Assembly: GCA_036338025.1 (NCBI GenBank)
Contig: JAYZDB010000063.1
Coordinates: 1-25,737, forward strand
Direction of reading: 5' to 3'
DNA: 25,737 bases
Origin: JAYZDB01 sp036338025
Lineage (GTDB): Bacteria > Planctomycetota > UBA1135 > UBA2386
Each line of letters opens with the position of its first letter. The first letter of the stretch is position 1. Below the pieces are notes generated by a model. It ran no database searches, was not told where the DNA came from, and saw only the letters and a program-made list of their open reading frames with translations. The translations under genes and the position numbers were made by a program. Below, in pieces: positions 7,866 through 14,843 of the stretch.

Positions 7866-9226
7866 GGCTTGATGTAGATGCGGTGCAGGTTGGTCGTAGC
7901 GATCTGGACGAACCCTGATTTTGGTGGCCCACCGACCAGTGTTTGTGTGTTGAGCGTCAGGAGGAACTGGCCCGGGTTGGTCAAGTTGAAGGTGATGCTG
8001 CCGCCAGGACTCGTTGTCCCGGTGAGAAGAAAGGGAGGAACCAGAAAATCGAGACCGAGGAACAGGCTGACACCCTCCGCGAAGAAGACCGGACGTTCAG
8101 GGACGTCGGGTAGCAGGGAGAGTCCGACCCAGGTCGCAGCGTTCCTCGGTGCCTCTGTGACCTTCAGCTGAAGCTGGCCTTTCGGGGCTGGATTCGGCGT
8201 CGCCTGCAACCTGGGGCGGCGCGGGGTGATCCGACGCACTTCGGCAGTGACAGTCCAGTCAGTGGTGAAGGCGTACAGGTCGGCGCCGTTGGATGGCTGG
8301 TAGCTGTCCATCGTTGGCAGACCGGTGTCGACGAACGCCAATCCGAGCACCATCAGCTTTGAGGGCTTGACGAAGGGTTCGGGCTCCAGTGCGAAGCGGC
8401 CCGGCCATGTGCGTACAATGCCACCGTGTTGCGGGTCGCTGATGTAGAGTCGGCGCCGGTCATCGAGAGCGAGGTCGGCGGCACCGTCGAGCCCCCTCAT
8501 CACAATGGTCCCTGCATTCATCGGAAGCGGCACGCTGCTAGACAAGGCGCTCGCCACCTGCGAACTGGTGAATCGAATCAGCTCCACGGAGCCACGAGGC
8601 GTTGGGAAGCGGTCGGATTGGATCGCATACAGCAGGTCGCCGTTCGGGGTGATCAGGAGTGGTCCCGAGGGACCTGTGAGCCGAATGATCTCCCGGTGCC
8701 GCCCGTGCAAGGGGTCCAGGACGTAGACGCCGGTCTTTGCACCTGTACTGGGCCAGTTGGGATTGGCAGTCATCAGGATGTCGCCTTGGCGAGTCACGTC
8801 GACGTCGAATGCGTTCTTTATCCCCGCAAAGCTCGATGTCACACTGGTGCGCAGGTCGAGTTGGTAGCAGCGGTTCGTGTTGAAGTTGGTAAACACGAGC
8901 ACTGCTCGGCCCGACGGGATGGAGAACAGACCCGTGGACTCGTTTTGAGGGAATCGCAGCAGTTCGGTCAGGCTGCTGTTGGCCTCCCTGCGCAAGATCC
9001 GGTTGTCAACGGACAGGTAGAGCGTTGATGTTCTGTAGTCGACGGCGAAGCCGCGGAGTGCAAACGGGCTGCCCGGTTCGAGATGGGCGATGCTGCTCTC
9101 GAACCCTTCGATCGGGGTGAGTGGGCGCGGCTGCGAAACAGCATCGGCAGAGCAAAGTGCGACTGCCGAGAGTAGTCGTCCTGCCCAGCTTGCCCTTGAC
9201 CCTAGTTGCATTATGAGAACCGGCAT
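7862..9226 (-). CDS. Secreted beta-propeller-like protein, first gene of the propeller unit
   Basis: A 454-residue protein with an N-terminal export signal (hydrophobic WAGRLLSAVALCSADAVS). It has a propeller-like body (RGFAVDYRTSTLYLS, NGDLLYAI, DDRRRLYISD) and a C-terminal beta-domain after ITPRRPRL (about residue 330) containing TSPGGSITFNLTNPG. It aligns by eye along its whole length with the next gene, so the pair arose by tandem duplication. Start choice: ATG 9226 has GAGG directly adjacent, which is too close. ATG 9211 would start at MQLGSRASW with that GAGG somewhat far away. Either keeps the signal peptide. The upstream 425-bp gap holds palindromes that could be operators. Function unknown; the propeller may bind glycans or proteins at the surface. 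Confidence 0.76.
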   Translation of the reverse strand: MPVLIMQLGSRASWAGRLLSAVALCSADAVSQPRPLTPIEGFESSIAHLEPGSPFALRGFAVDYRTSTLYLSVDNRILRREANSSLTELLRFPQNESTGLFSIPSGRAVLVFTNFNTNRCYQLDLRTSVTSSFAGIKNAFDVDVTRQGDILMTANPNWPSTGAKTGVYVLDPLHGRHREIIRLTGPSGPLLITPNGDLLYAIQSDRFPTPRGSVELIRFTSSQVASALSSSVPLPMNAGTIVMRGLDGAADLALDDRRRLYISDPQHGGIVRTWPGRFALEPEPFVKPSKLMVLGLAFVDTGLPTMDSYQPSNGADLYAFTTDWTVTAEVRRITPRRPRLQATPNPAPKGQLQLKVTEAPRNAATWVGLSLLPDVPERPVFFAEGVSLFLGLDFLVPPFLLTGTTSPGGSITFNLTNPGQFLLTLNTQTLVGGPPKSGFVQIATTNLHRIYIKP

Positions 9227-9326
9227 CCTCGTGCCGCTCGTTACCAGACTTGAGGACGGTCCTCGTCCACCCGCCGGCGGGATATTCTGGCTTCCGAGTC
9301 GTCCTACCGGCCGCGCCTTCCCGATG

Positions 9327-9338
9327 GCTTGATCAAGC
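9327..9338. promoter_or_regulatory. Perfect 12-bp palindrome, possible operator
   Basis: GCTTGATCAAGC is fully self-complementary and sits about 100 bp upstream of the first propeller gene, in non-coding sequence. A dimeric regulator could bind here. The regulator and any effect are unknown, and a 12-bp palindrome can occur by chance in a window of this size. Confidence 0.25.
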
Positions 9339-9589
9339 GATCAGTGGCAAAGATGCGGCCTTCGTCGTCGGTTACAGATGCGGGACAGCGCTGGATTCAC
9401 ACCGGGCTTTCCCCGTCGACAGGCGCACGATTCTTTCCGAGATGGCGGAGTGATGCAAGGTCGGTCTGCGGGCTTTGGGCGTAACGGTGTATAGCCTGGC
9501 GTCGACTCCTCCCGTTGCCGAGATGGCCGCCGTGTGATCTTGGGGGCCCGTGAAACTTGCGAAGGGCTGGTCGCCAGGTCGGGCGTACG

Positions 9590-9634
9590 TAAACACCCCC
9601 AGACCGGCTCCTCGGAACCACCCTGGGGGTGTCT
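9590..9634 (-). terminator. Probable intrinsic terminator after the lipoprotein gene
   Basis: On the minus strand, 18 bp after the lipoprotein stop codon, ACACCCCCAG pairs perfectly with CTGGGGGTGT (arms 9623-9632 and 9593-9602). The 20-nt interior can itself pair (GGTTC with GAGCC), giving a long compound stem. It is followed by only a short T-run (TTTAC), so termination may be partial or factor-assisted. Position and orientation fit separation of the lipoprotein gene from the propeller unit downstream. Confidence 0.55.
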
Positions 9635-9651
9635 GTCGCCTGCGTCGGGCC

Positions 9652-12600
9652 TTACTGACGCCAGTAGCTCGATATGACGGAGGGCACGCCTCCGAGGTCA
9701 ATGGTGTGCATCTTCTCAGCGTTGGAGATGTCGAACACATCGATCATGCCGCGGTCCTTCAGGGCGATGAACAGGAACTTCGGTGCGACCGGCAGTGTCG
9801 GTCCGGGCGTGAGCTTGATCGTACCCTTCTCGCCGACCAGGCCCGGAGAAGCCGGGATCACCCCGTTACGCTGGGTGGTCTGGTTCGGCATGTCGGCGAG
9901 GTTGATCAACTCGTCCAGGCAGATCTCGCCGGGCGAGCGTCCGGACAGCTGATCCTTGGTCGGGTTGGTGGGCGACAGGCCACCAAAGGTTTGCGTGATA
10001 CTCCAGACCTTCTGGCGGTAGGTCGGCGGCAGCAGGAAGCCACCACTGTTCGGGCTGAGTGGTTGTTGCCCTGGCGAGACCGTCATCTCCATGCGTGACA
10101 CCATGCCACGACCGTCTTCGTCGGAGTGGGCGATGTAGCAACCACCCATCTGGGAGATCAGGTCGAGGGTGATGGCGCGTGGGTTCCGGAAGGTGAAATC
10201 CGGGATGGTGCCGATGATGTCGTTGAAGCCGATGCCGTTGACGCCGTCCGGGCCACTTTCGAACACCGCGACAGTACCGTTCGTGTTCAGGATGTAGGCG
10301 AAGTAGAGGCCGGTGGCGTTGCCGTGAGCCGCTTGGACCTCGGTGCATGCGATTCCGATCGGGTTCGACAGGAAGCCAGCGACGATCTTGGTAACAGTCT
10401 GGTCGATTGCGTTGACAACTGTCAGTTGGTTGTTCCGCGGGTGCACGACCAGGATGTCTTCACCGTCGGGCTGCCAGCAGATCGAGCCAGGACCAGGGGC
10501 GACACGGGTCTCGCCGGTTACCTGGTGGAACGTCGAGCTGGTCGGGTCGATGTCGATGAAGGTGATCGATTCGGAGCCGGCGTTGCTCACCGCCAGGCGC
10601 CTCAAGTTTGGCGACATCGCGAGATCGACCGGGTCGGACAGGCGGATGGTGTCGAGCACCTGCATCCGGTTGCTGTTGATCACCTGGATCTGTTGGTTGT
10701 CGCCGTCGAGGACGTAGAGGAAGTGGCCGATCTGCTGACGGAAGCTGAACGGGCAGGACGGCGTTGGCGGCGGCGGCGAAGCCGGACGGGCTGCCGGGCC
10801 GTTGAATATGTCACCGACGTGGCCGAACAGCCCGAGGCCGGGAGGGCCATTGGGGTTGCCGCTCACCAGCAGGTTGATCGGCTGGGTCGTGCAGGTCGGG
10901 GCAGCTGTGGGCTCCTCACCAAAGATCGACCGGCTCGGGTTCGGTGGTGGGAATAGCAGGCGCGGTGGATTCGGGTGTGGTACCGACGAATATCCGTTGG
11001 CGCGCGCTCCGGCACCGAACACATCGACGTGGTTGGCGCGGTTCGCGTTCACGTTGACGTTTTCGTTGTTGAAGATCATGTCGAGCGAGTTGCCGATATG
11101 GATGTCGGCGACCGAGCCCAGCACTGGTGCTCCGAGCAGCAGGGTCTCGCCCGCGGAGTCCTGGACCAGTCGGAAGACGCCGGGGCTGCCGGAATCCAGA
11201 CCCGACGCGTTCAGATCGGTCGGCTTGGACAGGTTGGGCGTGAGGCCCGGTGCACCGATGTTCGGGTTGAACTGGAAGCGCGTGGTGTTGCGCCAGTCGA
11301 ACACTGGCGGGACGTTGCCGCTGGGGTCCACCCGGTAGCCACCGGTGGTCTGACCGAAGCCGTTGAGGTCGACGATCTTGATCCCTGGCCGACTGCCAAC
11401 CATGCCGATGTAGAGTGCGTCAGGGGCGACCGGCGCGTTGACGATCCCGGGACCCTTCGAAGTGGTGTAGTCGGTCTGGACCGTGTTGCCCAGGAACGAT
11501 GCATCCAGGCCACGAACCACGGTGTTGTTTACCGAGAAGTTGATGACCGATTCACCCGGCAGGTTGTAGGCCGGCACCACGCGATAGTTGCAGAAGTCAC
11601 CCGAGGTCAGCGGATCGGCGTAGTAGATGATCGAAAACGTGTTGGCCGCGATCGTCACGGAGATCGTCGCGCCACCGCCTGAGGGCACCAGGTTGGTCTT
11701 GTCCAGGAAGGTGCCGAAGTCGGTCGGTTGGATCGGCTTGTTGAAGCGCACCAGGATTGGTGCCGTCGGATCGACCCCCGTTTCACTGTTGCCAGGACTG
11801 ATCGCCACGACGCCGGACACGAAGCCCATGACGTCTGGTGGCTTGTTGTCGGCGCCGACTGTGGTAGCGGTGGCGACTTCCTTTTCGAGAATGTGGTTCT
11901 CGGTGTCGAGGACCGCGTTGGTCACGACCATCCGCATCAAGGTGTTGGCCGTGGCCGCGTCGGGGAATGACTCGAAGGTGGAGAGGTCCTCGTCGGTGTC
12001 GGCGACGAATACGAAGGTCTTCTTCGAAACCAGGTCACTGTCATTGGTGAATCCGCGGGGGAATCCATCCTTGACCGCTGCCGGGATGGTGCGGGTGTTG
12101 CCATTGCCGTCGACGTAGGTGTCGAGCATTACGATGTTGCCCTCACCGTCATCCTCGACGACCTTGACGAGGTCGAGGCCGCCCGAACCATCGTTGATCA
12201 CCGTGTGGCCGCCGACGAACCCACGGCCGACCATCGTGGTGGTGACCTCGGTGTTGGAGTTGTAGGACAGGATCGAGATCGCTGTTGTCAGGAAGGAGTT
12301 GGTCACCGACCCAGGCGAGGTGCTGAGAATCGACGACGCCTGCAGATCGTGGCTGAAGCGCACCTTGACGAAGTGGTTGCCATCTGCACCATGCGGGAGC
12401 TTGGGCGGACCCGATGCGAAGATGCCTACCGGCAAGACCAGGTTGTTGCCGTTGGCGTTTGCCTTCAGGTCTTCGATGGTGTTGATCTCGAGGATCTCGT
12501 TGGTCGGCAATCCGAAAGAGTCGACCTTGCGTACCCGATACGGGTAGATCGGTGACGAGCCGGTCGAGATCTCGAGGACATGGAACGCACCGCGGTTGTT

Positions 12601-12696
12601 GCGGTCGCCTTTCTTACCACCGGAGCAATTGGGAAGGACGAGGAGGCTTCCGGCGACAGCCAGGCTGAGCCAAAGTGTCTGGGATGGGTTTCTCAT
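9652..12696 (-). CDS. Large putative lipoprotein with Ig-like domain and C-terminal YVTN-type propeller
   Basis: A 1014-residue exported protein. The N-terminus has a signal sequence ending LVLPNC-SGGKKGD. Cys24 is the candidate lipidated residue, although Asn at -1 makes a poor lipobox. A beta-rich region with many Asn/Thr/Gly follows. Around residues 295-385 a segment (SPGNSETGVDPTAPILVRFNKPI and what follows) matches bacterial Ig-like Big_5/SbsA-type domains. Proline-rich linkers lie near 565-595 and 636-647. From about residue 655 there are WD/YVTN-like surface repeats (HFLYVLDGDNQQIQVIN, LAVSNAGSESITFID, DILVVHPRNNQLTVVN) to the end. It looks like a cell-surface or envelope protein with no visible catalytic site. 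It is transcribed alone, with a hairpin terminator behind it. Confidence 0.82.
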   Translation of the reverse strand: MRNPSQTLWLSLAVAGSLLVLPNCSGGKKGDRNNRGAFHVLEISTGSSPIYPYRVRKVDSFGLPTNEILEINTIEDLKANANGNNLVLPVGIFASGPPKLPHGADGNHFVKVRFSHDLQASSILSTSPGSVTNSFLTTAISILSYNSNTEVTTTMVGRGFVGGHTVINDGSGGLDLVKVVEDDGEGNIVMLDTYVDGNGNTRTIPAAVKDGFPRGFTNDSDLVSKKTFVFVADTDEDLSTFESFPDAATANTLMRMVVTNAVLDTENHILEKEVATATTVGADNKPPDVMGFVSGVVAISPGNSETGVDPTAPILVRFNKPIQPTDFGTFLDKTNLVPSGGGATISVTIAANTFSIIYYADPLTSGDFCNYRVVPAYNLPGESVINFSVNNTVVRGLDASFLGNTVQTDYTTSKGPGIVNAPVAPDALYIGMVGSRPGIKIVDLNGFGQTTGGYRVDPSGNVPPVFDWRNTTRFQFNPNIGAPGLTPNLSKPTDLNASGLDSGSPGVFRLVQDSAGETLLLGAPVLGSVADIHIGNSLDMIFNNENVNVNANRANHVDVFGAGARANGYSSVPHPNPPRLLFPPPNPSRSIFGEEPTAAPTCTTQPINLLVSGNPNGPPGLGLFGHVGDIFNGPAARPASPPPPTPSCPFSFRQQIGHFLYVLDGDNQQIQVINSNRMQVLDTIRLSDPVDLAMSPNLRRLAVSNAGSESITFIDIDPTSSTFHQVTGETRVAPGPGSICWQPDGEDILVVHPRNNQLTVVNAIDQTVTKIVAGFLSNPIGIACTEVQAAHGNATGLYFAYILNTNGTVAVFESGPDGVNGIGFNDIIGTIPDFTFRNPRAITLDLISQMGGCYIAHSDEDGRGMVSRMEMTVSPGQQPLSPNSGGFLLPPTYRQKVWSITQTFGGLSPTNPTKDQLSGRSPGEICLDELINLADMPNQTTQRNGVIPASPGLVGEKGTIKLTPGPTLPVAPKFLFIALKDRGMIDVFDISNAEKMHTIDLGGVPSVISSYWRQ

Positions 12697-12815
12697 TTTG
12701 GAATTCCGCGGACCATCCGGAACCCGTAGGCATCTGGAAGGCAGTTAGGAATAGGTGCTGGACAATTCGTACACCGGCCTCCACGGGGCCGATGGGAGCG
12801 ACATCTCGGAGGATA

Positions 12816-12838
12816 TCACGCCCGAGGGGCCGGCGTGA
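12816..12838. repeat. Inverted repeat TCACGCC-N9-GGCGTGA
   Basis: Perfect 7-bp arms with a 9-base spacer, about 120 bp upstream of the lipoprotein start. It could be an operator half-site pair or a 5'-UTR hairpin. Nothing in the sequence decides between these, and chance is not excluded. Confidence 0.3.
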
Positions 12839-13042
12839 CGACCCCTGGTGTAGCCGATCTGTGACGGAGAGTCTCACTGTCTCGCAAATTTCCCGGGTAA
12901 CTCCTTGCGGGGGCGGGGTATCGGGAGCCCCGAAGAGCGATTTCGCACGTTGGAATTCGGCGCGGGATCCGGCCTCAGGAGCTTAGCCAGCCGGTTGAAT
13001 CACCCGCCGGAGTGGGTCTTTGGTCCCTCCCAGCTTCGAGGC

Positions 13043-13058
13043 CGGCCTGTTCAGGCCG
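13043..13058. promoter_or_regulatory. 16-bp palindrome upstream of the sugar-oxidation operon, possible operator
   Basis: CGGCCTG-TT-CAGGCCG has perfect 7-bp arms. The 2-base centre is too short for a good RNA hairpin, so a dimeric DNA-binding regulator is the more natural reading. It lies about 105 bp before the dehydrogenase ATG, where an operator of a catabolic operon is expected. No regulator gene is adjacent. Confidence 0.3.
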
Positions 13059-13163
13059 CGCAGAGACCCTGCGAGGTAGGGCGTATACCCTTGCAAGCAA
13101 AGATCTAAGAGTCCTCTTGGCGGCGCTTGCGCTGGCGCCTCCCACAACGCAAGCTTCAAGGCC

Positions 13164-13928
13164 ATGGCGCAGGAACGCAGCCAGCTAGTTTTCCCTGGTC
13201 TTGAGAACCAAGTTGTCCTCGTCTCTGGCGGCGGGTCGGGGATCGGCGCTGACATCGTCACGGGGTTCAGGACCCAGGGCAGCCGCGTGGCATTTCTCGA
13301 TGTCGATGTCGCAGCTGCCCAGGAGGTGGTGGAGACAGCCGATGGCGGGGTGCACTTCGAAGCCTGCGATCTACGCGATGTCGAGTCCTTGCGTCGAGCC
13401 GTCGATTCGGTCGTAACGAAGTTGGGGCCGGTCGACGTACTGGTCAACAACGCAGCCGACGATGACCGACACGAATTCGACACCCTCGAGCCCGAGGACT
13501 TCGACCAGTGTCTGCACGTCAACTTGCGGCACTATTTTTTCGCCGCCCAGGCGGTCCGGGAGTGCATGGTGAGCCGTGGCGGTGGCGCCATCATCAACCT
13601 CGGTTCGATCTGCTGGAAGATCGGCTTTCCCGGCTTGCCGGTCTACGCGATGGCCAAGTCTGCGATCGTGGGCATGACGAGGGTCCTGGCCCGGGAACTC
13701 GGCCCCGAACGGATTCGGGTCAACTGCGTGGAGCCAGGTTACGTCGCCACCGAACGGCAACGTCAGCGTTGGATGACTCCCGAACTTGAGGCCGATATCA
13801 GGCGGGGTCAGGCCTTGCCGGATCTGATCGAGCCGGCGGCGGTTGCCGACATGGTGATGTTCCTCGCCTCGGATTCCGCGCGGATGTGTACGGGGCAGAC
13901 CTTTGTTGTCGATGGCGGCTGGACCTGA
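13164..13928 (+). CDS. SDR-family sugar 1-dehydrogenase, close to Caulobacter XylB-type D-xylose dehydrogenase
   Basis: A 254-residue classical short-chain dehydrogenase. It would oxidise an aldose at C1 to the lactone with NAD(P)+. Visible are the nucleotide-binding SGGGSGIG (21-28), Asp46 at the end of strand 2 (favouring NAD+), NNAA (95-98), and the catalytic Asn120, Ser148, Tyr161 and Lys165 (YAMAK). Several blocks recall Caulobacter crescentus XylB (248 aa) rather than generic SDRs: DDRH after NNA, VNLRH, RGGGAIINLGSI, MTRVLARELGP, and CTG-x(5)-D-x-GW at the end. L-arabinose, D-galactose or L-fucose dehydrogenase activity is the alternative. It is the first gene of a three-gene operon and its stop lies one base before the lactonase ATG. 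ATG 13164 has only a weak AAGG close by. Confidence 0.85.
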   Translation: MAQERSQLVFPGLENQVVLVSGGGSGIGADIVTGFRTQGSRVAFLDVDVAAAQEVVETADGGVHFEACDLRDVESLRRAVDSVVTKLGPVDVLVNNAADDDRHEFDTLEPEDFDQCLHVNLRHYFFAAQAVRECMVSRGGGAIINLGSICWKIGFPGLPVYAMAKSAIVGMTRVLARELGPERIRVNCVEPGYVATERQRQRWMTPELEADIRRGQALPDLIEPAAVADMVMFLASDSARMCTGQTFVVDGGWT

Positions 13929-13929
13929 G

Positions 13930-14838
13930 ATGGCCCTGGCCGAGTCATCAGCGGGTGTCGAGTGCCTGTGGGATGCCGGGGCCCTGCTCGGAGAGGGGCC
14001 GGTCTGGGATGACCAGACGGCGATGCTCTGCTGGGTCGACATCGACGCACCGGCCATCCATCTGTGTGATCTGCACGGCGGAGCACGTCGGAGCTACGCT
14101 GTGCCGAGCGAAATTGGTTGCATCCTTCCACGCCGAGGAGGTGGTTGGGTGGCGGGTTTCAAGACCGGTCTGGCGATGGTCGACCTGCCGGCAGACCTGG
14201 GTGAAGGGTCGCCCCGCATCACTCCGATCCTCGATCCTGAGCCGGATCGACCGGGCAACCGGTTCAACGACGGCAAGTGTGATGCCGCCGGCCGGCTCTG
14301 GGCCGGCACCATGGACCAGGCGATCGCCGCACCGACCGGGGTGCTCTATCGCCTCGATCCCGACCTGTCCTTGCACGTCATGGACGATGGATACGTGGTG
14401 ACGAATGGCCAGGCCTTCTCACCAGACGGCCGGACCTTCTACCACAACGACACGGTGGCTGGGTTGGTGCACGCCTTCGACTGTGATCCGGAGACCGGCG
14501 CCATCAGCAACAAGCGCGAGTTCCTGCGCCTGCCGCCGGACTCGGGCGTGCCCGACGGGATGACAGTCGATGCCCGCGGCGACCTCTGGTTGGCGCATTG
14601 GGGTGGCTGGCGGGTGTCGCGGATCGATCCGACCGGCACCATCCGGCAGGTGATCCAGATCCCGGTCGCGCAGGTAACGAGTTGCGCCTTCGGTGGCCCG
14701 GATCTCGACGTGCTCTTCATTACCTCGGCGCGCACCGGCTTGACGGCCAGCGCTCTCGCGGATCAACCGCTCGCTGGCGGGCTGTTCGCCGTGCGGGTCG
14801 ATGCCACTGGTCTACCCGTGGACCGCTTCGGAGGATGA
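13930..14838 (+). CDS. SMP-30/gluconolactonase-family sugar lactonase (xylonolactonase XylC-like)
   Basis: A six-bladed beta-propeller lactonase of 302 residues that would open the sugar lactone to the aldonic acid with a bound divalent metal. Family landmarks are Glu22 in LGEGPVW (metal ligand), RFNDGK (Asn113), VTNGQAFSPDG (Asn159) and VPDGMTVD (Asp209, metal/catalytic). No signal peptide, so cytoplasmic. The frame opens upstream at TTG 13903 and ATG 13912, but those overlap the dehydrogenase. I chose ATG 13930 because it follows the dehydrogenase stop by one base and gives the usual family N-terminus (a short lead into LWDAGALLGEGPVW). Its stop lies five bases before the dehydratase ATG, so the three genes are almost certainly co-transcribed. 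Confidence 0.88.
   Translation: MALAESSAGVECLWDAGALLGEGPVWDDQTAMLCWVDIDAPAIHLCDLHGGARRSYAVPSEIGCILPRRGGGWVAGFKTGLAMVDLPADLGEGSPRITPILDPEPDRPGNRFNDGKCDAAGRLWAGTMDQAIAAPTGVLYRLDPDLSLHVMDDGYVVTNGQAFSPDGRTFYHNDTVAGLVHAFDCDPETGAISNKREFLRLPPDSGVPDGMTVDARGDLWLAHWGGWRVSRIDPTGTIRQVIQIPVAQVTSCAFGGPDLDVLFITSARTGLTASALADQPLAGGLFAVRVDATGLPVDRFGG
14830..14834 (+). promoter_or_regulatory. Ribosome-binding site that decides the dehydratase start
   Basis: GGAGG lies nine bases before ATG 14844 and directly against ATG 14835. Normal spacing favours 14844 as the start. The alternative 14835 would overlap the lactonase stop as ATGA and add three residues. Confidence 0.6.
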
Positions 14839-14843
14839 ACACC

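Larger units (their letters stand above)
9227..9651. other. 425-bp intergenic region between lipoprotein and propeller unit
   Basis: No convincing gene lies here. The open frames are short, have no family signature, and none has a good ribosome-binding site. The region holds, from left to right, a GAGGA/TCCTC hairpin (9252-9264), a perfect 12-bp palindrome (9327-9338) and the compound hairpin annotated as a terminator (9590-9634). It must contain the promoter of the minus-strand propeller unit, but I could not identify a convincing -35/-10 pair. Confidence 0.6.
12697..13163. other. 467-bp divergent intergenic region (lipoprotein / sugar-oxidation operon)
   Basis: This lies between the divergent starts of the lipoprotein (minus) and the sugar-oxidation operon (plus). 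I see no gene: the frames crossing it are short and low in family-like content. It holds a perfect 7-bp inverted repeat (12816-12838) and a 16-bp palindrome (13043-13058), both annotated separately. Promoters for both sides must be here, but no clear -35/-10 pair was recognised. Confidence 0.55.

Noticed and set aside
9372..9740. A 122-codon minus-strand frame at the lipoprotein 3' end
   Set aside because: It overlaps the lipoprotein end and the terminator hairpin, has no ribosome-binding site and matches no family.
14598..14843. An upstream extension of the sugar-acid dehydratase
   Set aside because: It runs through the lactonase gene in another frame. The ribosome-binding site and family length support ATG 14844.
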